Shown here one piece after another: positions 25,514-33,961 of a DNA stretch of 64,000 nt (position 1 is the first letter of the stretch; every line of letters begins with the position of its first letter). Below the pieces are notes generated by a model, which did not search any database, was not told the DNA's origin, and saw only the letters and a list, made by a program, of their open reading frames with translations. The DNA is from F23-B02 sp963650165 (lineage in GTDB: Bacteria > Bacillota > Clostridia > Oscillospirales > Oscillospiraceae), in contig CAVJKX010000004.1 in assembly GCA_963650165.1 (NCBI GenBank), positions 66,704-130,703 of the forward strand. The letters are read 5' to 3'. Both the position numbers and the translations under genes were made by a program.

Positions 25514-25783
25514 ATGAAAGCAAAACGGAACGCGGCCGGGCTTCTTGCCGACAGATTCGATATCCCGGCCGACGCTCTGGGAGCGGTGAAGCTCAGCCTC
25601 TGCGGAGAAAGCCGGCTTCTTATCGAGAACCACCGCGGCATAATAAGCTGCGGCGAGAGCCTGATCGAGGTAAGCTGCGGGAAAACAAAGCTTGCCGTGC
25701 GCGGCCTCTGCCTGCGCCTTGAAGCCATGACCGCCGGAGACATGCTCGTCTCCGGCAGAATCACTGCATTGGAGTTTGAATGA
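25514..25783 (+). CDS. yqfC: YabP/YqfC-family sporulation protein
   Basis: 89-aa protein of the YabP/YqfC family. It has the typical small beta-rich body with LLIENHRGIISCGESLIEV and LAVRGLCLRLEAMTAGDMLV, ending in a short sheet. YqfC is made early in the mother cell and is needed for efficient sporulation; its biochemical role is unknown. Start at ATG 25514 with a strong GGAGGTG. It overlaps yqfD by ATGA, the usual gene order. Confidence 0.92.
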   Translation: MKAKRNAAGLLADRFDIPADALGAVKLSLCGESRLLIENHRGIISCGESLIEVSCGKTKLAVRGLCLRLEAMTAGDMLVSGRITALEFE

Positions 25784-26958
25784 TGAGAAAGCTTTACGAT
25801 CTTGCCCGCGGAACGGTCCGGCTCGAGGTCAGCGGTGCGCAGCCCGAGAAAATACTCAATTTCTGCGCCGGACGCGGCATAGAGTTTTGGCAAACAAGCC
25901 CCCGCGAGGATTTTTCGATCAGTTTTTCCGCATATACCTCCGACTGCGCGGCGATCATGTCGCAAAACGGTAAAAACGGTCTGGAGATAAGGCTCCTCGG
26001 CGAAAAAGGCGGCAGGAAGCTTTTCCGCAGCGCAAAAAGAAGGGCGCTGCTCATAACGCTCGGCGTTTTGTGCATAGTGCTTGCGGCCGTATCCTCGCTG
26101 TTTCTCTGGAGCATCGATATAGAGGGCAACGATACGCTCAGCGATGCGCAGATACTGCGCGCACTTGCCGACTGCGGCGTTGAATACGGTGCGTTCTGGC
26201 CCTCGCTGTCGTCGGACACGGTGCGCAGCCGCGTCGTATCCCAAATGCCGGAGATCGCGTGGCTGAGCCTGAACGTGCGCTCGTCCAGGGCGCAGGTCGT
26301 CGTCCGTGAGCGCGTGGACAGACCCGAGATCGTAAACGAAAAAGCCCCCTGCGATATCGTTGCGGCAAAAAGCGGAGTCATAAGGCGCATGTCTGTGCTC
26401 GAGGGCGAGAGCGCGGCGGCACCCGGCAGCGCCGTCGTGCAGGGCGATGTGCTCGTGCGCGGGCTCATGAGCAGCAAAACGGGAGATGCGCGCAATGTGC
26501 ATTCCATGGCGCAGGTGATAGCCGACACATGGTACGAGATAAGCGCCCTGACCCCGCTGACCGAGGAGCAAAAATGCGGAAAGCTGCGCACCGACACGGC
26601 TTTTTCGCTCGTTATCGGGAAAAAGCGGATAAATTTTTTCTCCGACAGTAGAAATAAATACACAAGTTGTGATAAAATAAATAAATTAAGGTACATATCC
26701 CTCGGCGACGTGTTCACGCTGCCGGTCGGATATGCCCTTGAGCGCACAACGCAGTACGAAACAAGGACCGTTCATATCGACGAGAACGAAGCCGTCGGGA
26801 GACTGAAGGCGACGCTCGGAGCGGAGCTTCGGCGCAGAATAAACGGCGGGCAGATCGTCTCGGAGGAATACACGGTCTCAAAAACGGAGGCCGTGCTCAC
26901 GGTGACGCTGCGTGCTCAGTGCACAGAGAATATTGCCAGGGAGGCAAGCTATGATTGA
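25780..26958 (+). CDS. yqfD: Sporulation protein YqfD
   Basis: 392-aa mother-cell sporulation protein. An N-terminal soluble domain precedes one membrane helix at ~88-110 (LLITLGVLCIVLAAVSSLFL), followed by the extracellular part starting WSIDIEGNDTLSDAQILRAL, a POTRA-like unit, and PEIAWLSLNVRSSRAQVVVR. The order yqfC-yqfD-phoH-ybeY-era is the one known in Bacillus and clostridia. Around 26640-26700 the coding sequence becomes noticeably AT-richer for about 60 bases without disrupting the frame. Overlaps phoH by 8 bases. Confidence 0.92.
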   Translation: MMRKLYDLARGTVRLEVSGAQPEKILNFCAGRGIEFWQTSPREDFSISFSAYTSDCAAIMSQNGKNGLEIRLLGEKGGRKLFRSAKRRALLITLGVLCIVLAAVSSLFLWSIDIEGNDTLSDAQILRALADCGVEYGAFWPSLSSDTVRSRVVSQMPEIAWLSLNVRSSRAQVVVRERVDRPEIVNEKAPCDIVAAKSGVIRRMSVLEGESAAAPGSAVVQGDVLVRGLMSSKTGDARNVHSMAQVIADTWYEISALTPLTEEQKCGKLRTDTAFSLVIGKKRINFFSDSRNKYTSCDKINKLRYISLGDVFTLPVGYALERTTQYETRTVHIDENEAVGRLKATLGAELRRRINGGQIVSEEYTVSKTEAVLTVTLRAQCTENIAREASYD

Positions 26959-27955
26959 AAGAACGATAGAAGTCGAAAGAATGGAGCATGTCATAAGCGT
27001 GTTCGGCTCCTTCGACCGCAATTTGAGCATAATCGAGTCCGAGCTCGGAGTGAAGGTGCTCGACCGCGACGACAAGATACACATCTGCGGCGAGGAGGAG
27101 AGCGTTATGAACGCCGAAAAGGCCATAAACGGGCTCCTGACGCTTGCCGCCCGCGGCGAGAGCATCGACGCGCAGAACGTGCGCTATATCCTCAAGCTCG
27201 TTTCCGAGGGCAAGGAATCGAAGATAAACGAGCTTGCCGGAGACGTCGTATGCATAACTGCAAAGGGAAAGCCCGTAAAGGCGAAGACCCTCGGCCAGAA
27301 AAGCTACTGCGACGCCATTGCAAACAATACCATAACCCTCGGCATAGGCCCCGCCGGAACGGGCAAGACCTATCTCGCCGTCGCGGCGGCGGTCGCGGCG
27401 TTCAGGGCCGAGGAGGTAAACCGCATAATCCTGACACGCCCCGCCGTCGAAGCGGGCGAGCGCCTCGGCTTCCTGCCGGGCGATCTGCAGAGCAAGGTCG
27501 ATCCGTACCTGCGCCCGCTGTACGATGCGCTGTTTGACATGCTCGGAGCCGACACCTATCAGAAATACCTCGAGCGCGGCAATATCGAGGTCGCGCCGCT
27601 TGCCTACATGCGCGGCCGCACGCTCGATGACAGCTTCATAATCCTGGACGAGGCGCAGAACACCTCGCGCGAGCAGATGAAAATGTTCCTCACGCGCATA
27701 GGCTTCGGCTCCAAGGTCGTCATAACCGGCGATATCACGCAGATAGACCTGCCCGAGGACAAGGTCAGCGGCCTGAAGATAGCCATGAAGGTGCTCGACG
27801 GCATAGAGGATATATCCATCTGCCGCCTCACGGGAGCCGACGTCGTGCGTCACAGGCTCGTTCAGAAGATCATAGAGGCCTATGAGGTCTACGATAAGAA
27901 AAATCCGCCGGAGCCTTTAAAAAAGCCCGGAGCATACAAGAGGAAAAAGCAATGA
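26951..27955 (+). CDS. phoH: PhoH-family ATPase
   Basis: 334-aa cytoplasmic ATPase of the PhoH/PhoL (YbeZ) type. Residues ~1-100 carry a KH-like RNA-binding region (LGVKVLDRDDKIHICGEEE), then the P-loop GIGPAGTGKTYLAVAAAVAA and the Walker B stretch FIILDEAQNTSREQMKMFLT. PhoH proteins are linked to YbeY and ribosomal RNA metabolism, which fits the ATGA-coupled ybeY gene downstream. I chose ATG 26951 because GGGAGG is 6 bases upstream; an upstream start would lie deep in yqfD. Confidence 0.93.
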   Translation: MIERTIEVERMEHVISVFGSFDRNLSIIESELGVKVLDRDDKIHICGEEESVMNAEKAINGLLTLAARGESIDAQNVRYILKLVSEGKESKINELAGDVVCITAKGKPVKAKTLGQKSYCDAIANNTITLGIGPAGTGKTYLAVAAAVAAFRAEEVNRIILTRPAVEAGERLGFLPGDLQSKVDPYLRPLYDALFDMLGADTYQKYLERGNIEVAPLAYMRGRTLDDSFIILDEAQNTSREQMKMFLTRIGFGSKVVITGDITQIDLPEDKVSGLKIAMKVLDGIEDISICRLTGADVVRHRLVQKIIEAYEVYDKKNPPEPLKKPGAYKRKKQ

Positions 27956-28434
27956 TAAAGCATGAGATATATGTAAGCCGCGAAAAAAGCGGCATGGGTC
28001 ACAATAATGCGGCCGCGCTCATAAAAAAGGCCGCCGCAAGAGCGCTTGCGGCCGAGGGCGCGGACAGGCCCTGCCTTATAAGCGTCATGCTCACCGACAA
28101 TGAGGGCATACGCGAGACGAACCGCGACTTCCGCGGCATTGACGCCGCAACGGATGTGCTGTCGTTTCCCCTAAACGAGCTCACGCCCGGCAGCTTTGAT
28201 CCGTCCCTGTGCGACACCGACCCCTATACCGGAGCGGTCATGCTCGGCGACATGATGATATCTCTCGAGCGCTGCGCCGAGCAGGGCGGGGAGTTCGGCC
28301 ACGGCTTTGACAGGGAAGTGAGCTACCTCACGGTGCACAGCGTGCTGCATCTTCTCGGCTACGATCACGTCGATGAGGGCGAGATGAAAAAGCAGATGCG
28401 TGCAAGAGAAAAAGAAATTATGGGAGACATGTGA
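27952..28434 (+). CDS. ybeY: Endoribonuclease YbeY (rRNA maturation)
   Basis: 160-aa zinc-dependent single-strand endoribonuclease for 16S rRNA 3' maturation and ribosome quality control. The three-histidine zinc motif is at the C-terminus, HSVLHLLGYDH; NRDFRGIDAATDVLSFPL and MLGDMMISLERC are also conserved. Begins inside the phoH stop (ATGA) and ends 1 base before era. Confidence 0.95.
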   Translation: MIKHEIYVSREKSGMGHNNAAALIKKAAARALAAEGADRPCLISVMLTDNEGIRETNRDFRGIDAATDVLSFPLNELTPGSFDPSLCDTDPYTGAVMLGDMMISLERCAEQGGEFGHGFDREVSYLTVHSVLHLLGYDHVDEGEMKKQMRAREKEIMGDM

Positions 28435-28435
28435 C

Positions 28436-29323
28436 ATGATAACAAAAACAGCCATGATAACGATATGCGGCCGCCCGAACGTCGGCAAATCAACGCTCAC
28501 GAACGCCCTCGTCGGCGAAAAAATAGCCATAGTGTCCAACAAGCCGCAGACGACGCGAAACCGCATAAGCGCCGTTGTCAACCGCGGCGATACGCAGTTT
28601 ATAATAATCGACACGCCGGGCTTCCATAAGCCGAGAACGCGCCTGGGCGACTATATGGTGAACGTCGTGAAGGAAAGCGTCGCCGATGTTGACGCCGTGA
28701 TGCTCATCGTCGAGCCCATTGCCAACATAGGCCGTCAGGAGGAAGAGCTCATAGCCCGCATAAAGGAGACCGGCGTTCCGGCGATACTTGTCATAAACAA
28801 GATAGACACCGTCGAAAAGCGGGAACTTCTGGAGGTCATGGCGACTTATTCCGCGGCGCATGATTTTGACGCCGTTATCCCCATGTCGGCAAAAAACGGC
28901 GAGGGGATCGACGAGCTTCTGTCGGAACTTCAGAAACACGCCCAGCCCGGCCCGCAGCTTTTCCCGGACGACATGATATGCGACCAGCCGGAAAAGCAGA
29001 TATGCGCGGAGCTCGTGCGCGAAAAGCTGCTTTTGTGCCTGGATAAGGAGATACCGCACGGAACCGCCGTCGAGGTAACGCGCTTTACCGAGCGCGATAA
29101 CGGCATCATTGACCTCGACGTGACCATCTACTGCGAAAAGGCCAGCCACAAGGGCATAATCATCGGTAAGCAGGGCGCGATGCTCAAAAAGATCGGCGAG
29201 CTTGCCCGGCGGGATATCGAGGCGTTTATGGGAACGAAGGTGTTCCTCCAGACCTGGGTAAAGGTCAAGGAAAACTGGCGCGACAGCATGGCGCAGCTGC
29301 GAAACTTCGGCTTCACGGAATAA
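28436..29323 (+). CDS. era: GTPase Era
   Basis: 295-aa GTPase that binds the 3' end of 16S rRNA and aids 30S assembly. G1 CGRPNVGKSTLTNALVG, switch region TTRNRI, G3 DTPGFHKPR, G4 NKID, and a C-terminal KH domain ending in the hydrophobic strand around IIIGKQGAMLKKIGELARRD. The start is ATG 28436, one base after the ybeY stop, with GGGAG upstream; the longer frame overlaps ybeY. Length is standard. Confidence 0.96.
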   Translation: MITKTAMITICGRPNVGKSTLTNALVGEKIAIVSNKPQTTRNRISAVVNRGDTQFIIIDTPGFHKPRTRLGDYMVNVVKESVADVDAVMLIVEPIANIGRQEEELIARIKETGVPAILVINKIDTVEKRELLEVMATYSAAHDFDAVIPMSAKNGEGIDELLSELQKHAQPGPQLFPDDMICDQPEKQICAELVREKLLLCLDKEIPHGTAVEVTRFTERDNGIIDLDVTIYCEKASHKGIIIGKQGAMLKKIGELARRDIEAFMGTKVFLQTWVKVKENWRDSMAQLRNFGFTE

Positions 29324-29378
29324 TTACCACACATACTCGCCGCCGTGCTCTGCGATAATAATATCGGAGGCGGCGCAG

Positions 29379-29510
29379 ATGACAAACGATACAGTGTGGC
29401 AGATATTTGCCGAAACAGGCGACCCGATGTGCTGGCTCATGTACAGGGCGTCGGAGAAGCGGAATAAGAAAAAAGCACCGGCGGAGGATTCGCCTTCGCC
29501 GGAGAACTGA
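29379..29510 (+). CDS. yqzL: YqzL-like small protein between era and recO
   Basis: 43-aa frame starting ATG 29379 with GGAGG 8 bases upstream. It begins MTNDTVWQIFAETGDPMCWL and continues MYRASEKRNKKK before a short Pro/Ser/Glu tail. The pattern W-x-x-F-x-x-TG-x-x-x-x-Y/W-L-x-Y is that of the YqzL family, and YqzL sits exactly between era and recO in Bacillus. Function unknown. Missed easily because of its size; conservation of position and pattern makes it credible. Confidence 0.8.
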   Translation: MTNDTVWQIFAETGDPMCWLMYRASEKRNKKKAPAEDSPSPEN

Positions 29511-29520
29511 GCGGTTACAT

Positions 29521-30264
29521 ATGTTTAAAACGACAAGGGGCCTCATCCTGCGTGAGGTGCGATACAAGGAGGCCGACAGGATACTCACCGTCCTGACGGA
29601 GGATATGGGCAAAATGACAGTCAAGGCCCGCGGAGCGCTGCGCAAAAACAGCAAGAACTCGGCCTCGACGCAGCTTCTGGCCTTCTCGGAGCTTACGCTG
29701 CTCGAGCGCAGCGGCTTCTGGTCTGTGAGCGAGGGCTCGACGATAGAGGAGTTCAAGGGTCTGCGCACCGATATAACGGCGCTGTCGCTGGCAAGCTATT
29801 TCGCCGAGTGCGCCGAGGCACTGTCCGAGGAGGGAAACCCCGATCCGCTGCTTTTGCAGCTTGTGCTCAACTGCCTGTTTGCCCTGTCAAACGGCCTGTA
29901 TCCGCAGACGCATATAAAAGCCGCGTTTGAAATGCGCCTGATGGCGCTCTCCGGCTATGAGCCGAACCTCACCTCCTGCTGCGTTTGCGGCTCGTCCGAG
30001 CCCGTATCGCCGCGCTTCAGCCCGCGCAACGGCGTAATATGCTGCCGCGAGTGCAATAATGCGCAGGTGCAGGCAAATTACGAGCTGTGCCCGGCGTCGC
30101 TGCAGGCGCTCAGATATATAGTCTACGCTCCGGCGCGGAAAATGCTTGCCTTTACGCTGCCGGACGATGCACTCGAGCGTGCGTCAAAGGCAGCCGAGGC
30201 ATACCTGCTTACTCAGACGGAAAGAAAATTTTCCACTCTCGATTATTGGAGACAGATAAAATAA
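29521..30264 (+). CDS. recO: DNA repair protein RecO
   Basis: 247-aa recombination mediator that works with RecF/RecR to load RecA on gapped DNA. N-terminal OB-fold: RGLILREVRYKEADRILTVL, MGKMTVKARGALRKNSKNS. The middle is helical, and a four-cysteine zinc site (CCVCGSSEP...CCREC) lies at ~160-180. ATG 29521 is 10 bases after the yqzL stop; an in-frame upstream start would cover yqzL in another frame and was rejected. Stop and next start overlap as TAATG. Confidence 0.94.
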   Translation: MFKTTRGLILREVRYKEADRILTVLTEDMGKMTVKARGALRKNSKNSASTQLLAFSELTLLERSGFWSVSEGSTIEEFKGLRTDITALSLASYFAECAEALSEEGNPDPLLLQLVLNCLFALSNGLYPQTHIKAAFEMRLMALSGYEPNLTSCCVCGSSEPVSPRFSPRNGVICCRECNNAQVQANYELCPASLQALRYIVYAPARKMLAFTLPDDALERASKAAEAYLLTQTERKFSTLDYWRQIK

Positions 30265-32642
30265 TGGATTTCTACGAAAAATCACTCAACATACTGGAGC
30301 TTCCGGCGGTGCTCGATATGCTCGCCGCGGAGGCCGTTACGGAGGGCGGCAGGGAGGCCTGCCTGAAGCTGCGTCCGAGCGCGGACAGGCTCGAGGTCAG
30401 GAACCGCCTTGCCGAGACGAGCGCGGCAAAGGAAATGATGGTCGTGCGCGGCAGCCCGTCGCTGTCGGGCGTCAAGGATATCCGCCCCTCGCTCAGCAGA
30501 GCGGATCTCGGCGGAAGCCTGAATACGATCGAGCTTCTGAATATTGCCCGCGTTCTGCAGTGCGCGCGCCTCGTAAAGGGCTACACCTCCGACGATAAGC
30601 TCGGCAAAAGCTGCATCGATCATCTTTTTGCTGCGCTTCATGCAAACCGTTTTCTTGAAGAGAAGATAACGGGCTCCATCGTCGGCGAGGACGAGATAGC
30701 GGACGCTGCATCGCCCGAGCTTGCCAATATCCGCCGCAAGATCCGCGCTGCCGGCGCGCGCGTGCGCGACTGCCTGCAGAAGATCATCTCCTCGCCGTCC
30801 TACGCGAAGGTTTTGCAGGAGCCTATCATAACGATGCGCTCGGACCGCTTCGTCGTTCCCGTCAAGGCCGAGTGCAAGGGCGCGATACCCGGCCTTGTGC
30901 ACGATATCTCGGCCTCCGGCGCCACGCTTTTCATTGAGCCCATGGCCGCCGTCAAGGCGAATAACGAGCTGCGCGAGCTCACGGCAAAGGAGAAAACGGA
31001 GATAGAGCGCATCCTCGCGGAGCTTTCCGCCGACTGTGCCGCCCATGCCGAGGACATAGCCTCGGATTATTCCTATCTTATAACGCTCGACGGTATATTT
31101 GCCCGCGCAAAGCTCTCGTATAAGCTCGGCGGCATAGAGCCTGAGCTGCGAGACAAGGGCGTCGTGCTGCGACGTGCGCGGCATCCGCTGCTGCCGAAGG
31201 ACAAGGCCGTGCCCATAAGCCTCGAGCTCGGCGAGGACTTTGACACGCTTATAATAACCGGACCCAACACCGGCGGCAAGACCGTCACGCTCAAGACCAT
31301 AGGCCTGCTCAACGTCATGGCGCAGTGCGGCCTGCATATCCCCGCCGACGACGGCAGCGGTGTTCCCGTGTACGGGCATGTGCTTGCCGATATCGGCGAC
31401 GAGCAGTCTATAGAGCAGAACCTTTCCACCTTCTCGGCACACATGACGAATATCGTGCATATCCTGAAGGAGTGCGGCGACGAGTCGCTTCTGCTGTTTG
31501 ACGAGCTCGGCGCGGGCACCGACCCCACGGAGGGCGCGGCGCTTGCCATTGCCGTCATAGAGCATGCACGCAAAATGGGCGCGGACGTTGCGGCAACAAC
31601 GCATTATGCCGAGCTCAAGGTCTATGCGACGAACGAAAGCGGCATCCAGAACGCATCCTGCGAATTCGACGTCGAGACGCTCAGCCCGACCTACAGACTG
31701 CTCGTCGGCGTTCCCGGCAAATCAAACGCCTTTGCCATATCCGAGCGGCTGGGGCTTTCCAGGGAAATAATCGACGACGCCAAGGCGCGCATCGGAGTTC
31801 AGAACGCAAGCTTCGAGGCAACGATAGAGAAGCTTGAGCAGACAAGAGCGCTGCTCGAGCGTGACAGGGCCGAGACGGCAAAGAAGCTGCGCGAGGCTGA
31901 GGAAAACGCGAAAAAAGCGGCGTTTCTGCGCGCGGAGCTCTCCGTTCGGCTTGAAAAGGCCGACGAGAAGGCCCGCCGCGAAGCCGAGCGCATAATAGCA
32001 GAGGCCCGCGAGACGGCGGAGAGCACCTTTGCCGAGCTCGACGATATGCGCCGGAAGATAAACGAGGATGAGCAGGCCCAGGAGGTCAACCGTGCCCGCA
32101 GCGAGCTGCGGCGCAGGCTCAACGAGCAGCAGGGCAAGCTCAAGGCCAAGGAGCCGGAAAAGCCGAAGGAGGAGAAGAAATCCGCCCGTGAGGTCAGAGC
32201 CGGCGACACGGTCGAGATAAAATCCATGGGCGCAAAGGCCGAGGTCATAGACGTTAATCCCGACGGAACGCTCAACCTCCGAGCCGGCATTATGAGCGTC
32301 AGGCTCAAGCCCGAGGACGTGTATCTCATCGAAGGCGGCGCCGCAAAGCGGAAAAAGCAGGGCGTTACCATCTCCGGAGGCAGTGCGCCGCGCGCGGCCG
32401 TGAGCCCGGAGATAGACCTGCGCGGCATGGAGAGCATAGAGGCCGTAAATGCCGCCGAGCAGTATATAGACAGCGCCGTTATGGGAAAGCTGAAAACCGT
32501 GACCATAATACACGGCAAGGGCACCGGAGCCCTGCGCACTGCCGTCCAGCAGATGCTCAGGCGCAACAAAGCCGTGAAAAGTTTCAGATTGGGTCGTTTC
32601 GGCGAGGGCGAAAGCGGCGTGACAATAGTCGAATTGAAATAA
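30264..32642 (+). CDS. mutS2: MutS2 ATPase/endonuclease
   Basis: 792-aa MutS paralogue lacking the mismatch-recognition domain. Core: helical lever/clamp (~1-300), ATPase with Walker A GPNTGGKT (~333) and Walker B LLLFDELGAGTDPTEGAALA, a long coiled-coil rich in Ala/Glu/Lys/Arg (~520-640), a KOW-like bridge (AGDTVEIKSMGAKAEVIDVN) and a C-terminal Smr nuclease domain (EIDLRGMESIEAV, IIHGKGTGALRTAV). MutS2 rescues collided ribosomes or limits recombination depending on species. The start at 30264 shares its first base with the recO stop. Confidence 0.95.
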   Translation: MDFYEKSLNILELPAVLDMLAAEAVTEGGREACLKLRPSADRLEVRNRLAETSAAKEMMVVRGSPSLSGVKDIRPSLSRADLGGSLNTIELLNIARVLQCARLVKGYTSDDKLGKSCIDHLFAALHANRFLEEKITGSIVGEDEIADAASPELANIRRKIRAAGARVRDCLQKIISSPSYAKVLQEPIITMRSDRFVVPVKAECKGAIPGLVHDISASGATLFIEPMAAVKANNELRELTAKEKTEIERILAELSADCAAHAEDIASDYSYLITLDGIFARAKLSYKLGGIEPELRDKGVVLRRARHPLLPKDKAVPISLELGEDFDTLIITGPNTGGKTVTLKTIGLLNVMAQCGLHIPADDGSGVPVYGHVLADIGDEQSIEQNLSTFSAHMTNIVHILKECGDESLLLFDELGAGTDPTEGAALAIAVIEHARKMGADVAATTHYAELKVYATNESGIQNASCEFDVETLSPTYRLLVGVPGKSNAFAISERLGLSREIIDDAKARIGVQNASFEATIEKLEQTRALLERDRAETAKKLREAEENAKKAAFLRAELSVRLEKADEKARREAERIIAEARETAESTFAELDDMRRKINEDEQAQEVNRARSELRRRLNEQQGKLKAKEPEKPKEEKKSAREVRAGDTVEIKSMGAKAEVIDVNPDGTLNLRAGIMSVRLKPEDVYLIEGGAAKRKKQGVTISGGSAPRAAVSPEIDLRGMESIEAVNAAEQYIDSAVMGKLKTVTIIHGKGTGALRTAVQQMLRRNKAVKSFRLGRFGEGESGVTIVELK

Positions 32643-32698
32643 AAGCAATCGAGAAAATTTATTAATAATGTGTAAATCTACGAAATAGACAAAAGCAG

Positions 32699-32727
32699 TT
32701 GACCTTTTTTAAATAATTTGCTAAAGT
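32699..32727 (+). promoter_or_regulatory. Promoter of the HPr gene
   Basis: TTGACC (32699-32704), 17-base AT-rich spacer, TAAAGT (32722-32727). The region 32643-32762 is much AT-richer than its surroundings and holds nothing else that I recognise. Confidence 0.6.
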
Positions 32728-32762
32728 AGAGTAAACTTTTGTGATCAAGAGGAGTGGCGAGA

Positions 32763-33026
32763 ATGGTAACCAAAGAAGTAGTTATTAATAATCAGGTGGG
32801 ACTCCACGCAAGACCTGCTACTTTCTTTATTCAGAAGGCTAACGAATTCAAGAGCAGCATCTGGATAGAGAAAGAGGACAGACGCGTTAATGCCAAGAGC
32901 CTGCTCGGCGTTCTCTCTTTGGGCATCGTCAAGGGCACTGCCGTGAACCTTATTGCAGACGGTGCCGACGAGGCAACTGCTGTCGATACGCTTTCCGAGC
33001 TTATCGCATCCGACTTTACCGAGTGA
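32763..33026 (+). CDS. ptsH: HPr-family phosphocarrier protein
   Basis: 87-aa HPr, exactly the usual size. The active-site His15 lies in GLHARPATFF and the regulatory Ser46 in NAKSLLGVLSLGI, so both PTS phosphotransfer and HPr kinase/CcpA catabolite control are possible. Start at ATG 32763 with GGAG 8 bases upstream (32751-32754). It stands alone, with its own promoter and a strong hairpin downstream; no ptsI is adjacent. Its AT-richer codons (ATT, GTA, AAA) fit a highly expressed gene. Confidence 0.93.
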   Translation: MVTKEVVINNQVGLHARPATFFIQKANEFKSSIWIEKEDRRVNAKSLLGVLSLGIVKGTAVNLIADGADEATAVDTLSELIASDFTE

Positions 33027-33041
33027 TATAAAGAACGAAGC

Positions 33042-33068
33042 TAAGGGCGTGTTTTTAACACGCCCTTA
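33042..33068 (+). terminator. Hairpin terminator after the HPr gene
   Basis: Perfect 12-bp inverted repeat (33042-33053 and 33057-33068) around a TTT loop. The U run after it is poor, so some read-through into the transporter gene is possible. Confidence 0.7.
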
Positions 33069-33094
33069 TTCGCTATACAGGGAATAATGTTGTC

Positions 33095-33961
33095 ATGAAA
33101 AAAGAAAACAGAGCGATACTGGAAATGCTCATATGCGCTTCGCTGTGGAGCATTGCCGGCATATTCATAAAGCTTATACCGTGGAATTCCTTCGTAATAT
33201 CCGCGCTGCGCAGCTTCTTCGCGGGCCTGACGGTGCTTGCATATATAAAGCTCAAGGGCTACAAAATAATAATCAACCGCCGGACGCTTGTCCCCGGTGT
33301 GCTGCTGGGCATAGTGTATATCGCCTTCGTAGCGGCCAATAAGCTCACCACCGCGGCAAACGCCATAGTTCTGCAATTTACGGATACCATATTCATAGTG
33401 ATTTTCTCGGCGCTGTTTCTCGGCCAGCGCTTTAAAAAGCGCGACGTTATCGCCGTTATATGCACCTTTGCCGGCATAGCCATGTTCTTTCTCGACCAGC
33501 TTGCCGACGGATACCTGCTGGGCAATTTCGTCGCCATCTTTGCCGGAGCCTGCCTCGGCGGAATGTTCATAACCATGGGCAAGGCAGAGCCGCCCGAGCG
33601 CTTTTCGGCGATGCTCATAGGGCAGATCTTCGCATTCCTGTTCGGCCTGCCGTTTATCATAACGACAAAGCCGGAGTTTTCCGCGCTGCCGGTGCTGTAT
33701 ATAATCATTCTCGGCGTTCTGCAGCTGGGTATACCGTACATTCTCTACGGCAGAGCTGCAGAGCACTGCCCGCCGCTTGCGTGCAGTCTCCTCGGCGCCG
33801 TGGAGCCGCTTTTAAACCCAGTGTGGGTGCTCATATTCGACGGCGAGAAGCCGGGGCTTTTCGCGTTTATCGGCGGTATTATCGTTATAGTGTCCGTAAC
33901 GGCATGGTGTATTGCCGGAAGCAGGGACGGTGAGGGATCGGATGCGCGAAAAGCTGCTTGA
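33095..33961 (+). CDS. DMT-superfamily (EamA) transporter
   Basis: 288-aa membrane protein with about ten helices in two EamA repeats. It begins MKKENRAILEMLICASLWSI, a typical DMT start, and shows LRSFFAGLTVLAYI in repeat one and LGAVEPLLNPVWVLIFDGEK in repeat two. The substrate is unknown; the family exports amino acids or other metabolites. Its end overlaps the start of uvrC by 20 bases. Confidence 0.9.
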   Translation: MKKENRAILEMLICASLWSIAGIFIKLIPWNSFVISALRSFFAGLTVLAYIKLKGYKIIINRRTLVPGVLLGIVYIAFVAANKLTTAANAIVLQFTDTIFIVIFSALFLGQRFKKRDVIAVICTFAGIAMFFLDQLADGYLLGNFVAIFAGACLGGMFITMGKAEPPERFSAMLIGQIFAFLFGLPFIITTKPEFSALPVLYIIILGVLQLGIPYILYGRAAEHCPPLACSLLGAVEPLLNPVWVLIFDGEKPGLFAFIGGIIVIVSVTAWCIAGSRDGEGSDARKAA

